Positions 38,884 to 49,147 of a stretch of 64,000 bases of DNA are shown here, piece by piece. The stretch's first letter is position 1. The number at the start of each line of letters is the position of its first letter. The position numbers were made by a program, and so were the translations under genes. The notes below the pieces were generated by a model, which was not told the DNA's origin, searched no databases, and saw only the letters and a list, made by a program, of their open reading frames with translations. The DNA comes from Calditrichota bacterium (GTDB lineage Bacteria > Calditrichota > Calditrichia > Calditrichales > J004), in NCBI GenBank assembly GCA_013112635.1, contig JABFGF010000011.1:1-64000 (forward strand), read 5' to 3'.

Positions 38884-39776
38884 AAATAAATAAAAATATT
38901 GCAACTATATTTTTACTCATTGTCCTTATTTTAGCAGGATGTACACCAGATTCACAAAACGATAATTATGTAAATGAAATTTTAAAATGGAAACATAAAA
39001 GAGATTCATCACTTACAAAACCAACAGGTTGGCTTTCAGTTGCAGGATTATATTGGTTGGAACAAGGTGAAAACACATTTGGATCGGACAGTACAAACCA
39101 ATTCATTTTTCCGGCAAAAGCTCCAAAATTTATGGGTTCCTTTGTTATGGATGGTACCACAGTTTCAGTAAAAATTAACGACAATGTAGATGTTTTTGTA
39201 GATAGCTCGCGCATCAATAAGATGGTTTTGAAAAATGACAATGAAAAAGGGACACACCTCTTAAAACATGGTTCACTTAGCTGGTATGTTTTAAAAAGAA
39301 GCGAAAAAATTGGTATAAGATTAAGAGATAGTGAGCATCCTAATATTAAATCTTTTAAAGGGATTGACCATTTTCCAATCGTTAAAGAATGGCGTATTAA
39401 AGCCCGGCTGGAACCTTTTGACTCAATTAAAACAATCCGCATAGCCAATGTCCTTGGCCAAATATCGGATTTTGAATGGCCGGGAACACTTGTTTTTGAA
39501 ATTGATGGACAAACACATAAACTTGATCCTATTATATCAGGAAAGAGGTACTGGCTTCTCTTTGCCGATGAAACCAGCGGTGAAGAAACATATGGTGCCG
39601 GACGATTTTTGTACACAGATAAAGTAGATTCAACCGGCTACACTTATATTGATTTTAACAAATCCTATAACCCGCCTTGTGTTTTTACACCATTTGCTAC
39701 ATGTCCCTTACCGCCATTGCAAAACAGGTTATCTGTCCGCATAACTGCCGGCGAAAAAAATTGGGGTATCCATTGA
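38880..39776 (+). CDS. DUF1684 lipoprotein
   Basis: 298 residues, lipobox LAGC. The DUF1684 signature is clear: GWLSVAGLYWLEQGENTFGSD near the start and YIDFNKSYNPPCVFTPFATCPLPP near the end. The family is widespread and has no settled function. It starts within the stop of the two-helix membrane protein gene (ATGA). Confidence 0.85.
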   Translation: MKINKNIATIFLLIVLILAGCTPDSQNDNYVNEILKWKHKRDSSLTKPTGWLSVAGLYWLEQGENTFGSDSTNQFIFPAKAPKFMGSFVMDGTTVSVKINDNVDVFVDSSRINKMVLKNDNEKGTHLLKHGSLSWYVLKRSEKIGIRLRDSEHPNIKSFKGIDHFPIVKEWRIKARLEPFDSIKTIRIANVLGQISDFEWPGTLVFEIDGQTHKLDPIISGKRYWLLFADETSGEETYGAGRFLYTDKVDSTGYTYIDFNKSYNPPCVFTPFATCPLPPLQNRLSVRITAGEKNWGIH

Positions 39777-39872
39777 TAGTTTTAGAAAGTAAAGATTGTA
39801 AGATTAAAAATTACTCCATTTAAAATTCTTATAGACACTATAGATTGTTACTAAACCGAAACGGAGAAAAAA

Positions 39873-40988
39873 ATGTTTGACCCTAGATTTGAAAAATTGG
39901 CCGATGTGCTGGTAAACCACTCAACAAAAATTCAACCCGGTGAAAATGCTTTAATTGAAGCGATTGATATTCCGGAAGAAATGGTAATTGCCCTTATCCG
40001 CAAGGTTCGTGAAGCTGGAGGCAAACCCCTGGTTACAATCAAGCAAAATCGTATTCAGCGCGAACTGATCCGCGATACCGATGAAAAAACCATGCAACAA
40101 ATTGCTGATGTAGAAGCATTTAGAATGGACAAAGTCCAGGTTTATTTCGGGTTAAGGGGCAGTTATAATATTGCTGAAATGTCTGACGTTACTTCGGAGA
40201 AAATGGGTTTATATGAAGAACATTGGTTAAAACCTGTTCATTTTAAAATACGTGTTCCAAAAACTAAGTGGTGTGTTTTACGCTGGCCAACCCCATCAAT
40301 GGCCCAGCAGGCACGCAAAAGTACAGAAGAATTTGAAAAATTCTATTTTGATGTATGTACTTTAGATTATGATAAAATGGCCACTGCTTCAGAGAATTTG
40401 AAAGCCTGGATGCAAAAAACAGAACGTGTTCATATTAAAGGGCCGGGCACCGATTTGCAGTTTAGCATAAAAGACATTCCGGCTATTCCATGTTCCGGAT
40501 CGCATAATATCCCCGATGGCGAAGTTTTCACAGCACCCGTACGGGATTCTATAAATGGTACAATCCGATATACCGCCGATACAATCTACCAGGGCACAGT
40601 TTTTAGTGATATAAACCTGACTTTCGAAAACGGTAAGGTTGTAAAAGCAACATCCAGTGATACCGAAAAGCTTAATGCGATTTTGGATACGGATGAAGGT
40701 GCGCGTTATGTTGGTGAGTTTGCAATAGGATTTAATCCATACATAACCGATCCGATGCTTGATATATTATTTGATGAAAAAATTGCCGGCTCATTTCACT
40801 TTACGCCAGGCCAGGCTTATGATGATGCTGATAATGGAAACCGTTCTAATATTCACTGGGACATGGTATGTATCCAAACACCTGAATATGGTGGAGGTGA
40901 AATTTGGTTTGATGATACGCTGATCCGTAAAGATGGGATTTTTGTAGTAAAAGAGCTTGAGGCGTTGAATCCGGAGAACTTAAAATAA
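39873..40988 (+). CDS. M29-family aminopeptidase
   Basis: 371 residues, complete M29 (thermophilic aminopeptidase, AmpS/PepS-like) sequence. Likely dinuclear metal ligands lie in IPDGEVF, VGEFAIG, SFHFTPGQAY, NIHWDM and WFDDTLI. Cytoplasmic, cleaving N-terminal residues from peptides. Ribosome site CGGAGA. Single gene. Confidence 0.92.
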   Translation: MFDPRFEKLADVLVNHSTKIQPGENALIEAIDIPEEMVIALIRKVREAGGKPLVTIKQNRIQRELIRDTDEKTMQQIADVEAFRMDKVQVYFGLRGSYNIAEMSDVTSEKMGLYEEHWLKPVHFKIRVPKTKWCVLRWPTPSMAQQARKSTEEFEKFYFDVCTLDYDKMATASENLKAWMQKTERVHIKGPGTDLQFSIKDIPAIPCSGSHNIPDGEVFTAPVRDSINGTIRYTADTIYQGTVFSDINLTFENGKVVKATSSDTEKLNAILDTDEGARYVGEFAIGFNPYITDPMLDILFDEKIAGSFHFTPGQAYDDADNGNRSNIHWDMVCIQTPEYGGGEIWFDDTLIRKDGIFVVKELEALNPENLK

Positions 40989-41025
40989 TTGGAATAAAGC
41001 TTTTCTTACCAACTAATTTCCAATT
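40986..41025. terminator. possible terminator between convergent genes
   Basis: TAATTGGAA and TTCCAATTA are inverted arms separated by about 23 bases, spanning the ends of the M29 gene and the leftward kinase gene. AT-rich, with a weak stem. Confidence 0.3.
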
Positions 41026-43550
41026 ACTTCAATTATTTTATCCCTTAAGGATTGCAGGTGATACGGTTTTTGTAAATACCCTGCAATTCCATTTGAAGCA
41101 AATCGTTTTATTGCTTCCTGGGCATTAAATCCACTCGACAAAATCACTTTTACAGTAGGATTAATTTTCGTTAACCGTTTATATGTTTCTTCACCATTTA
41201 GTTTTGGCATCGTTAAGTCCAGGACAACCAATTTAATTTCATCTGAATATTTTTTATACTTTTTTAAAGCAACTTCGCCATCTTCAGCAAGAATAATTTT
41301 AAATCCGCTTAATTCTAATGATTCCTTCAATATTGAACGGACTGATTCTTCATCATCTACAACCATGATTGTACCCTCGCCTTTAAGCTGTTCGTTCCTT
41401 TTTTTCTTGGTATGTAGTGGTAAAGCTTTTTTTGAAGATGCAGGAAAAGCTATTTTTACCATTGTCCCAATATGAAAAGTGCTATCAATATCTAATGTGC
41501 CTTTGTGCCCTCTCACAATTCCTAAAACAGCTGCCAGACCTAATCCGCGTCCGGTGAACTTGGTGGTAAAAAATGGATCGAATAATTTGTTAAGCGTTTC
41601 TTCTTTCATTCCGCAACCGTTATCCAATACTTCCAGAACTATATAAAACCCACCCTCTAATTCTTGTTCTATATAACGCGATTTAAGTTCATCACCAGTA
41701 AATTTTTTGGAGTAAGATTTTATCTTTATAACGCCAGCTTCTTTTCCAATAGCATCTGCTGCATTTGTAATTAAGTTCATAATAACTTGACGGGTTTGAC
41801 TAACATCTGCTTCTATTGCCGGTAGGTTGGGATCAAGATCAACTTGTAAACTTACTTTCTTAGGAATAGAAACATTTAACAGCAGCGCCATGTCCCTTAC
41901 TATCTCGTTAATATCAATTGGTTGGATAACAAATTTACCTTTACCGGAATAAGCTAACATCTGATTACATAATTCAGCGGCACGTGATGCAATATTTTCA
42001 ATTTTTAGAAGATTATTTTGGGCAGGTGAACTGGTTTCTGCATGTACCATTGCCAAACCGGTGTTTCCCATAATCCCAGTTAAGAGATTATTAAAATCAT
42101 GCGCGATACCGCCGGCTAAAACACCCAAACTTTCCAATTTTTGAGTATGTAATATTTGCCGTTCCAGGTTTAGTCTTTCTTCTTCTGCTTTTTTTAGGTT
42201 ATGAATATCCGATATAAAAACCAGGGTGGCCGTTCCTTCTTCCAATTGAATTACCGTTACATTTATCTGGAATGGAAATGTTGAGCCATCTTTTCTCAAT
42301 CCAACAGATTCGTAACTTGATGGTCCTTTCTTGTTGTCTTCCCTGCTTTGATTAAGAGCTAATAATTTTTTCCTCTCTGATACCGCGAGGTGGTTCAAAA
42401 TTGAAGAGCCAATTATTTCAGCTTTATTTTTGTAACCAAATAATTTTAAATAAGCATCATTTGCAAAAAGAATTTTACCCTTTCGAGACATTCCTATGGC
42501 AACCGGAGAGTTTTCGATGAGTGTCCTGAAACGCAGCTCGCTTTGCTTTAACTGCTTTTCAGATAATTTCCTTTCGGTAATATCCTGTGCAAAAGCAATA
42601 ATAGCTCCCTGGCCAAAATAGATTCCCTGGTTTAAGCGGACTTCTTTAGGGAAGACTTCACCATTTTTTCTAATTCCCCAAAATTCAAAAATTTGAGGTT
42701 TACCTTTTGAAGCTTCTTTAATAAAATGACCTACTTTTTCCAAGTCATTCTTTCCAGGGGCAGAAAGAATTGCCGGGGATTTACCAATTAGATAATCTCG
42801 TTTATAACCATACATTTTTTCAACAGTTTTATTAACATCCAGAAAATTGCCATTGGAATCCTGGATATAAATAGCATCGCTGGCATTATTAAACAATCCG
42901 CGATAGCTTTCTTCTGATATGCGCAAAGCTTCTTCTGCTTTTTTCCGTTCAATGGCCCAGGAAATATGCTCTGTCACAAATGTCATTATTTCAAGATCAT
43001 GCTTAGTATAAGATTCGGCTTTGTTATAACTTTGAACTACAAGAACGCCGGAGAACTGCTCATTAATTTTAAATGGAACCCCCATCCAAATTAAAGCATG
43101 CTGGCCAACTAAATCGATTTTTCCCTGTTCAATCATTTTTTTATCTGTATTACTGTCTATTAATAAAGGGGTTCTTTTTTTTCGAACATACTCAGTTAGG
43201 CTGTTGCGCATTTCTTCTTGAGTAAAATCGCCACTTAAATCAAATTCATCCATATAATATGGAAACGAATATTCTCCGTTTTCGATGTTATACAAGGCAA
43301 CATAAAAGTTTCTGCATTCTATTAAGGTGCCCACCTGTTCGTGAATAACACTTAAAAGATCATATAAAGAGCCAACCTCACCGGTCGCTTTAGAAATGTT
43401 AAACAGAATTTTTTGAATTTTTTGGGCTTGACTAATTTCTTTGGCCGTTGTTTGGCGTGGACGATTATTGCCATTTTTATGCTTTAACTCATTTCGGAGA
43501 GTTTCAATCTCTTCGATCAAGTTTTGTTTGGTTGCTTTTGAATAATTCAT
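41013..43550 (-). CDS. GAF-PAS-PAS hybrid histidine kinase
   Basis: 845 residues, soluble: coiled coil (1-45), GAF (about 50-200), PAS (about 212-335), PAS (about 338-455), HisKA with His484 in GGIAHDFNNLL, ATPase with GRGLGLAAVLG, and receiver with Asp778 in VLDLTMPKLNG. The first PAS and the kinase core match the giant kinase at 32503-38199 closely (for example EESYRGLFxNASDAIYI and LLAYSGKGKFV), so the two are paralogues. No output domain. Confidence 0.93.
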   Translation of the reverse strand: MNYSKATKQNLIEEIETLRNELKHKNGNNRPRQTTAKEISQAQKIQKILFNISKATGEVGSLYDLLSVIHEQVGTLIECRNFYVALYNIENGEYSFPYYMDEFDLSGDFTQEEMRNSLTEYVRKKRTPLLIDSNTDKKMIEQGKIDLVGQHALIWMGVPFKINEQFSGVLVVQSYNKAESYTKHDLEIMTFVTEHISWAIERKKAEEALRISEESYRGLFNNASDAIYIQDSNGNFLDVNKTVEKMYGYKRDYLIGKSPAILSAPGKNDLEKVGHFIKEASKGKPQIFEFWGIRKNGEVFPKEVRLNQGIYFGQGAIIAFAQDITERKLSEKQLKQSELRFRTLIENSPVAIGMSRKGKILFANDAYLKLFGYKNKAEIIGSSILNHLAVSERKKLLALNQSREDNKKGPSSYESVGLRKDGSTFPFQINVTVIQLEEGTATLVFISDIHNLKKAEEERLNLERQILHTQKLESLGVLAGGIAHDFNNLLTGIMGNTGLAMVHAETSSPAQNNLLKIENIASRAAELCNQMLAYSGKGKFVIQPIDINEIVRDMALLLNVSIPKKVSLQVDLDPNLPAIEADVSQTRQVIMNLITNAADAIGKEAGVIKIKSYSKKFTGDELKSRYIEQELEGGFYIVLEVLDNGCGMKEETLNKLFDPFFTTKFTGRGLGLAAVLGIVRGHKGTLDIDSTFHIGTMVKIAFPASSKKALPLHTKKKRNEQLKGEGTIMVVDDEESVRSILKESLELSGFKIILAEDGEVALKKYKKYSDEIKLVVLDLTMPKLNGEETYKRLTKINPTVKVILSSGFNAQEAIKRFASNGIAGYLQKPYHLQSLRDKIIEVIGN

Positions 43551-43689
43551 GCCGTTTACACGAAAGGATTTAAACGAATGTGTAGATAATTGTGTTAGAT
43601 TTTCAAGTATCTAAAAAATACTTCATTAGATAGTCGGACAGAAAAAAAGAAATTGAATATCAGTTAAAAAAAAATAGAGTAATAAAATA

Positions 43690-46098
43690 TTATACTTTTT
43701 GGATGACCAGAAGAGTTAAATCATCATTTTTTGGTTGACCGGAAAAAAACTTTTCAACATCAGAGGTTAAATCATTTATTATAAATGAGGCATTTTTATT
43801 TTTATAAGTGGATAATTTTTGAATCAGTTTTTCTTCACCATATTGCTCTTCTGCATTATTGATAACTCTTGTCGCTTCGATAAGACCATCTGTGTATAAA
43901 ACCAGTTTGTCGTTTTCATTTAAAACCAACTCATGCTTTTCCAGGCTATTTTTAAAAATTGTAGAATCTTTTGTAAGTCCAATACCTATGCCCTTCATAT
44001 TCAACTCATTCACTTCACCACCGGCATTTAAATAATATGGGTTATTATGCCCAGCCCTTACAAAAGTAATTCTGCCAGATTTTAAATCAACAACGCCAAT
44101 AATCGCCGTAATAAATATATGGCGGTCATCCACATGTTTGGTGAAATATTCATTTATTCTTAAAGCAATTTCTTTTGGGAATGCAGTAAATTGTGCGGAA
44201 AACCTAAACAAACTGATATACTGGGCCATATAAAATGCAGCCGAAGCACCTTTTCCTGAAACATCCCCAATTGTAAACAACGCTTTATTTTCATCAGAAT
44301 AAACCACGTCATAAAAATCACCGCTCACTTCCTGGGCAGTTTCCAGGGTGGCTACAATTTCAAATCCTTCCAAATCCGGCAGGATATTTTTTAACAGGCT
44401 CAACTGAACATCACGTGCAACAGAAAGCTCCTGATCCAAACGATCCTTTTCCCGGGCCTCGGCAATTGTTTCTTCTAGTTTTTCGCCCATTTTATTAAAA
44501 TGATGGGCAAGCTCAACAAACTCATCTTCACCGACAAGTTTTAATTTATGTTTTAGGTTACCGCCGGCAATTTCACGAATCCCAACTTTTAAATTCTCAA
44601 ATTTACTGATAATTGTTTTATTAATTATGGCGCCTGCTTCAGATACCCGACGGATAATAAACGAATTTATCAGGAAAAAAATGAGAGCTATGGCAAATAA
44701 TATCCCCACCATTGGATCTGAAAAAACCAGCCGTTTATAATTGAACATAATATCAAAAGCAAAGTGCGATATTTGTTGTCCTTGCGGATTATATAAAGGC
44801 AAAGTTACCCGTCCAAAACTTAAACCTCTTGTAGGCATTGCAAACAATACAGCATCAAAATCTTTAGTTTTGTCTACCACTTCATAGTGTCCGGTAAACC
44901 ATCCATCCGCAGCGTCAATAAATGAAAATGGCGAAATTTTATCTGCTTTGCCTCTTTGCCAAAAATCTGCCTTGTTAAGATAGCGCTCCCAGGAACGTAA
45001 CTTAACCGGATATGCAAGAAGGCCGTTGCCAAATATGGTTTGAGAACTGCTCCATAAATCTTGACAAAACAGACTGTCAATATTTTGATAATAAATAATT
45101 TTAGAACTGGCAGAATCTTTGACGAAATAATAATACGATTCCTCTGGATAGGTTTTTTTTATTATTCCGGATAATTTCAATTTGGCCGCATCTTCATCGG
45201 AAATGATTTTTGGCTGGGTATTTCCTGTAGAAATGAACCCGCTTTTATTCAAATCCTCTTGTAAATTTTGTGCCTGCCAGGCGGAGACAAAAAAGAAAAA
45301 AAGAATCAACGATAACGTCAACTGAAAAATTTGAGGAATTAATGATTGAAATATTCCTGCAAACCACAGCTTCCGGGAAAGGGTCATATGGTTATAAATT
45401 ATAACAGCGGGTATTTTTACAATCACAGCCAGTGTATAGATTTTTATAAGATCATATAAAAAAAATGGGATTGTAAACCAACTGGCATTTGATGAAAGAA
45501 CATTCCATTCGGCCGAAAAAGGATTTTTTGAAAGAAGCATAAAAAACAATCCGGCAAAAAAGATAAAGTAAATGCCAAGTGTTTTTTTGTGTAAATCATC
45601 CAGCCAAACCGTTCGTTTTAGCAAAACAAAAAACAGTAAAAAATCAAATAAAATGCGGACAACTGTCAGCTCCTGGTAAATCACAAAGTGCGCAAGTATA
45701 GCCAGTAAAATATAAATAAAGATTATCCGCTGCTTTTTCTTGTTATTTATAGTTACAACAAGTGCAAACAGCAAAATTTGTAAAGCCACCAAAAATTGAT
45801 GTAAAACTTCTATAAATAAAGGCACTGTTGCAGATAGAATTTCCTGATCATAAAAGCTGATAAGCTGAAGGTTAAGATAATGGGTTATTACAAAAGAAAA
45901 GAATACAATTTCATTGGAGATTTTTACTTCATTCATTAAAAAGCGGTTTAAAAAAAACCAACTTGAAATAACATAAATAACTGCAACTTGCGTGAAAACG
46001 GCAATTACCTGATCTTTTTGAAGAAGCAAAACAACAGCAACGATCCAGAGCAAAAGAGTGATATAGATTTTCGGTTTTTTTAATGCATCCAGGTTCAT
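43690..46098 (-). CDS. SpoIIE-type protein phosphatase with membrane sensor
   Basis: 802 residues. The N-terminal 230 or so residues hold about seven membrane helices; another helix follows, then a periplasmic segment (about 280-455), a helix, HAMP (about 490-545), a coiled-coil linker, and a C-terminal PP2C_SIG phosphatase with metal-binding GDFYDV, GDVSGKG and the closing NDDLTLLV. Such enzymes dephosphorylate anti-anti-sigma factors in partner-switching. No anti-sigma or STAS partner gene is adjacent, though a STAS-like protein lies at 163-528. Confidence 0.92.
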   Translation of the reverse strand: MNLDALKKPKIYITLLLWIVAVVLLLQKDQVIAVFTQVAVIYVISSWFFLNRFLMNEVKISNEIVFFSFVITHYLNLQLISFYDQEILSATVPLFIEVLHQFLVALQILLFALVVTINNKKKQRIIFIYILLAILAHFVIYQELTVVRILFDFLLFFVLLKRTVWLDDLHKKTLGIYFIFFAGLFFMLLSKNPFSAEWNVLSSNASWFTIPFFLYDLIKIYTLAVIVKIPAVIIYNHMTLSRKLWFAGIFQSLIPQIFQLTLSLILFFFFVSAWQAQNLQEDLNKSGFISTGNTQPKIISDEDAAKLKLSGIIKKTYPEESYYYFVKDSASSKIIYYQNIDSLFCQDLWSSSQTIFGNGLLAYPVKLRSWERYLNKADFWQRGKADKISPFSFIDAADGWFTGHYEVVDKTKDFDAVLFAMPTRGLSFGRVTLPLYNPQGQQISHFAFDIMFNYKRLVFSDPMVGILFAIALIFFLINSFIIRRVSEAGAIINKTIISKFENLKVGIREIAGGNLKHKLKLVGEDEFVELAHHFNKMGEKLEETIAEAREKDRLDQELSVARDVQLSLLKNILPDLEGFEIVATLETAQEVSGDFYDVVYSDENKALFTIGDVSGKGASAAFYMAQYISLFRFSAQFTAFPKEIALRINEYFTKHVDDRHIFITAIIGVVDLKSGRITFVRAGHNNPYYLNAGGEVNELNMKGIGIGLTKDSTIFKNSLEKHELVLNENDKLVLYTDGLIEATRVINNAEEQYGEEKLIQKLSTYKNKNASFIINDLTSDVEKFFSGQPKNDDLTLLVIQKV

Positions 46099-46638
46099 GT
46101 GGCGTAACCAATAAAATTATGTCCAGGCACTTAATTCAGGTTTACGTTTATTTTGCGAGAGGTTTCAATTTTCAAATTATTATAGGGGAAATTTACACGA
46201 GCGGGATTAATAATCAAAGCAATAAAAAAGGGCCGGATTTTTTAAGACCCGACCCTAAGGTATGAAGGAGATATGACATAATTTGTATTCGCCTAACCAC
46301 CACTTAAAAGAAGAATTAACAGAAAAGTGGATAATTATTGACCATGATTTTAAAATGATCGAATTTTCACCATGAAGAACAATTTCACTTACACTTTTTG
46401 ATTGTGCATCTTCTTCTTTCTTTTTCCTAAATGAAAAAGAAACAAAAAATCAGCGCCTTTATGAATTCTGCCTAAATATTTTTCCATAATTTCTGAAAAA
46501 CAAAAACTCGTCCTCCAGTGACGGACTCAAACAGTTTGTTTTTCTTTCAAAATTATTCCAAATTATTTTAAACGGCATATTTCATGAGGGCGAAAAATAA
46601 TCAAGGTAAGCGAAGAAATATATTTTTAATATTTTGCT
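46099..46638. other. 540-bp intergenic region without a confident gene
   Basis: Divergent spacer between the phosphatase and the permease. The left part has a hairpin with a U tract only in the leftward direction (46221-46256). The centre reads leftward as GGACGAGTTTTTGTTTTTCAG and on, with a 32-codon frame from about 46485; its base composition looks like an intergenic repeat rather than a gene. Promoters for both flanking genes should lie here, but I cannot place them with confidence. Confidence 0.5.
46221..46256 (-). terminator. orphan leftward terminator
   Basis: On the minus strand an 8-pair stem with one mismatch (AGGGTCGG against CCGGCCCT) is followed by TTTTTT. No leftward gene ends here; the nearest gene to the right points away. 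It implies a short leftward transcript from 46260-46640. Confidence 0.55.
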
Positions 46639-46674
46639 TTGTATATATTACACTCACCTACTCAAAGGCCGGCA

Positions 46675-48156
46675 ATGAAAAAAGAGAAGATGAATCTGAA
46701 AAATATAAAGTACACACAGGGAACTGAAAATTATTTTAAACAACGCATATTAAAACGATATGCGGGTGTCTGGTCATTATGGGCGCTTGGTGTGGGCGCA
46801 GTTATTTCCGGTGACTTTTTTGGCTGGAATTTTGGATTGGCGTCTGGTGGTTTTGGCGGACTTTTTATTGCCACAGTTATCATTGCCATTATGTATATAG
46901 GAATGTGTTATTCCATTGCCGAAATGTCTCCGGCACTGCCACACACGGGTGGCGCTTATTCATTTTCACGGACAGCAATGGGCCCGATGGGCGGATTTAT
47001 AACCGGGCTTGCAGAAAATATGGAATATGTCTTAACGCCCGCTGTAATCGTTGTTGGCATCGGCGGATATATGGGCACAGTTTTTAATGATCTTTTTGGT
47101 ATTAATATCTCTGCGCCGCTTTGGTGGCTGCTGGCCTATTTTATTTTTGTAGGATTAAATATTATTGGCGTAGAGCTGACCTTTCGTTTTACAGTTTTTA
47201 TTACGTTTTTGGCACTTGGTATTTTGTTGGTTTTCTGGATTGGCGCGTTGCCTCATTTTTCATGGGAACATGCACTTAATATTAAACCCGATCCTGGGCA
47301 AACAACCTGGCTGCCCAAAGGATGGGGCGGAATTGCCAAGGCGCTGCCCTTCGCCATTTGGTTTTACCTGGCAATTGAACAACTTCCTCTTGCCGCGGAA
47401 GAATCTCATGATCCTAAAAAAGATATGCCCAAAGGTTTATTGTGGGGAATTCTGACTTTAATTATTGCATCATTCTTAACACTTTTTTTAAATGCAGGAA
47501 TTGCGCCGGGAAGTGCTGAAGTTGGAACCTCGGCTGAGCCGCTTTTTTTAGCATTTAAAACTATTTTTGGTGATGGCATTGGTTCATCATTACTGGCGCT
47601 TGTGGCAGTGGCCGGATTGATTGCCAGCTTTCATACAATTATTTATGCTTATGGCAGAAATATATTTTCCTTAAGCCGCGCGGGGTATTTTCCAAAATGG
47701 CTATCGATTACGCACTCAAAACGTAATACGCCGTACATTGCTTTAATTGTTGGCGCGATAATTGGTTATGTGGTTGCCCTGATAATCGAATTTGGGGAAA
47801 CATTTTTTGGCAGTGTTCCGGTTGGGGCTGTTCTTTTAAATATGGCTGTTTTCGGTGCCGTAATTGCCTACATAATGCAGATGGCGGCATTTGTTTTACT
47901 AAGAAAAAATCACTCCGATATTGAACGGCCTTATCTCAGTCCATTGGGAAATGCAGGCGCTATAATTGCCGGTTTGATTGCCGCTGTAACTCTTGTCTTT
48001 TTATTTTTAAATCCGGATTATGTAGTTGGCGTGTATGGTTGCGCCATCTGGTTTTTGGGAGGAATTCTCTACTTCTGGATTTATGCCCGCCACTCTATGA
48101 TTTTATCACCGGAGGAAGAGTTTGCTTTAAAAAGCCAGGAAAAAGTTAAAGGATAA
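46675..48156 (+). CDS. ethanolamine-type APC permease
   Basis: About 493 residues, 12 predicted membrane helices, amino acid-polyamine-cation superfamily. GAVISGDFFGWNFGL near the first helix, the PHTGGAYSFSR stretch, and AEESHDPKKDMPKGL are typical of the ethanolamine permease (Eat) group. The ATG at 46675 is chosen (AAAGG upstream); the TTG at 46639 and the ATG at 46690 are alternatives. No ethanolamine ammonia-lyase is in the window, but a microcompartment locus begins 14 kb on. Substrate is by similarity. Confidence 0.85.
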   Translation: MKKEKMNLKNIKYTQGTENYFKQRILKRYAGVWSLWALGVGAVISGDFFGWNFGLASGGFGGLFIATVIIAIMYIGMCYSIAEMSPALPHTGGAYSFSRTAMGPMGGFITGLAENMEYVLTPAVIVVGIGGYMGTVFNDLFGINISAPLWWLLAYFIFVGLNIIGVELTFRFTVFITFLALGILLVFWIGALPHFSWEHALNIKPDPGQTTWLPKGWGGIAKALPFAIWFYLAIEQLPLAAEESHDPKKDMPKGLLWGILTLIIASFLTLFLNAGIAPGSAEVGTSAEPLFLAFKTIFGDGIGSSLLALVAVAGLIASFHTIIYAYGRNIFSLSRAGYFPKWLSITHSKRNTPYIALIVGAIIGYVVALIIEFGETFFGSVPVGAVLLNMAVFGAVIAYIMQMAAFVLLRKNHSDIERPYLSPLGNAGAIIAGLIAAVTLVFLFLNPDYVVGVYGCAIWFLGGILYFWIYARHSMILSPEEEFALKSQEKVKG

Positions 48157-48285
48157 ATTTGTCTACCAAAAGGATTTGATTATTTACCATTGGTTATAAA
48201 GGGTTTGAGCTTGAAAATTCTGGTTTATGAAATCAACATCTTGCAAAAATTCCTTTAATATTTTAATTGTGGCAATTAAACCGAA

Positions 48286-49143
48286 TTACAACCAACCTGA
48301 GTCCTTTGAGATTAATAGCTCATGTTTTTTTATTAAATGCGTAGTTTGCATTAAAACCTTTTCATAAAATAAATCATACTTCTTAGCGTATGACAATATT
48401 TCTTCAGAAAAGTCATAGGTAATTAAAAAATCACCTTTTAGTTTCTTAGAAACTTTAAAAAGTTTTTCATGATCTATTTGAAAATGTTGATATAGTCTTT
48501 TCCCGGCCTTTGTATATGGCGGATCAAAAAAGAATATTGCTTTATCATTCGAAAGAAAATTCTTAGTGAATTCAAAAGCATCGTCTTTTACAATGCTTAT
48601 TCTATCAGCAACTTTACAGATTTTTTTTATTCTATGATTTAGCGTTTGAGGATACCATCTTGAACTAAGGCCCTTACCATTTTCTCCATTTTTAATACGA
48701 CCAGCTCCAATGGCCATTATTCCACCATGACTAATTCTATTGTTAAGTAATAATGCAAAAGCTTTTTCTTTTGCATCCATCTTTTTCTTATTTAAGGTGT
48801 CATTAATGTTCTTTTCTGTAAAATCAAAATCTAGTACTTGATCTGCAAGCCAATCACCATAACCATTTATTAAAGCATCCCAAAAAGAGAAAATGTTATC
48901 ATCAAGATCAACTAAAATTACATGATCAACCCAACCTTCAATCGCTGCTGCTAAACCTACACTTGCTCCACCTGCAAATGGTTCAATTAAAAACTTCTCT
49001 TTTTTATCATGTAACCATTGTTTTGCAAATGGATAGAGCCATGTTTTTCCACCTGGATATCTTAATGGACTGTATTGAGGTACCGAAGCAACATTAGGTG
49101 CTTTGTGGACAATTTCCTTTTCAAATAAATGTAATTGTCTCAT
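48286..49143 (-). CDS. D12-class DNA adenine methylase
   Basis: 285 residues. D12 (Dam-like) N6-adenine methyltransferase: RYPGGKTW at 28-35 and EPFAGGASVGL (54-64) for AdoMet binding, and the catalytic DPPY at 207-210. It lies four bases downstream of a NotI-like nuclease gene on the same strand and is very probably its protective partner, making a type II restriction-modification system. The target cannot be read from the sequence. Confidence 0.92.
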   Translation of the reverse strand: MRQLHLFEKEIVHKAPNVASVPQYSPLRYPGGKTWLYPFAKQWLHDKKEKFLIEPFAGGASVGLAAAIEGWVDHVILVDLDDNIFSFWDALINGYGDWLADQVLDFDFTEKNINDTLNKKKMDAKEKAFALLLNNRISHGGIMAIGAGRIKNGENGKGLSSRWYPQTLNHRIKKICKVADRISIVKDDAFEFTKNFLSNDKAIFFFDPPYTKAGKRLYQHFQIDHEKLFKVSKKLKGDFLITYDFSEEILSYAKKYDLFYEKVLMQTTHLIKKHELLISKDSGWL

Positions 49144-49147
49144 GTTT

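Noticed and set aside
38966-39616. 216-codon leftward frame inside the DUF1684 gene
   Set aside because: It is the antisense shadow of a well-supported lipoprotein gene and has no ribosome site or family features.
46385-46485. 32-codon leftward frame in the 46.1-46.6 kb gap
   Set aside because: No ribosome site; the sequence looks like an intergenic repeat.
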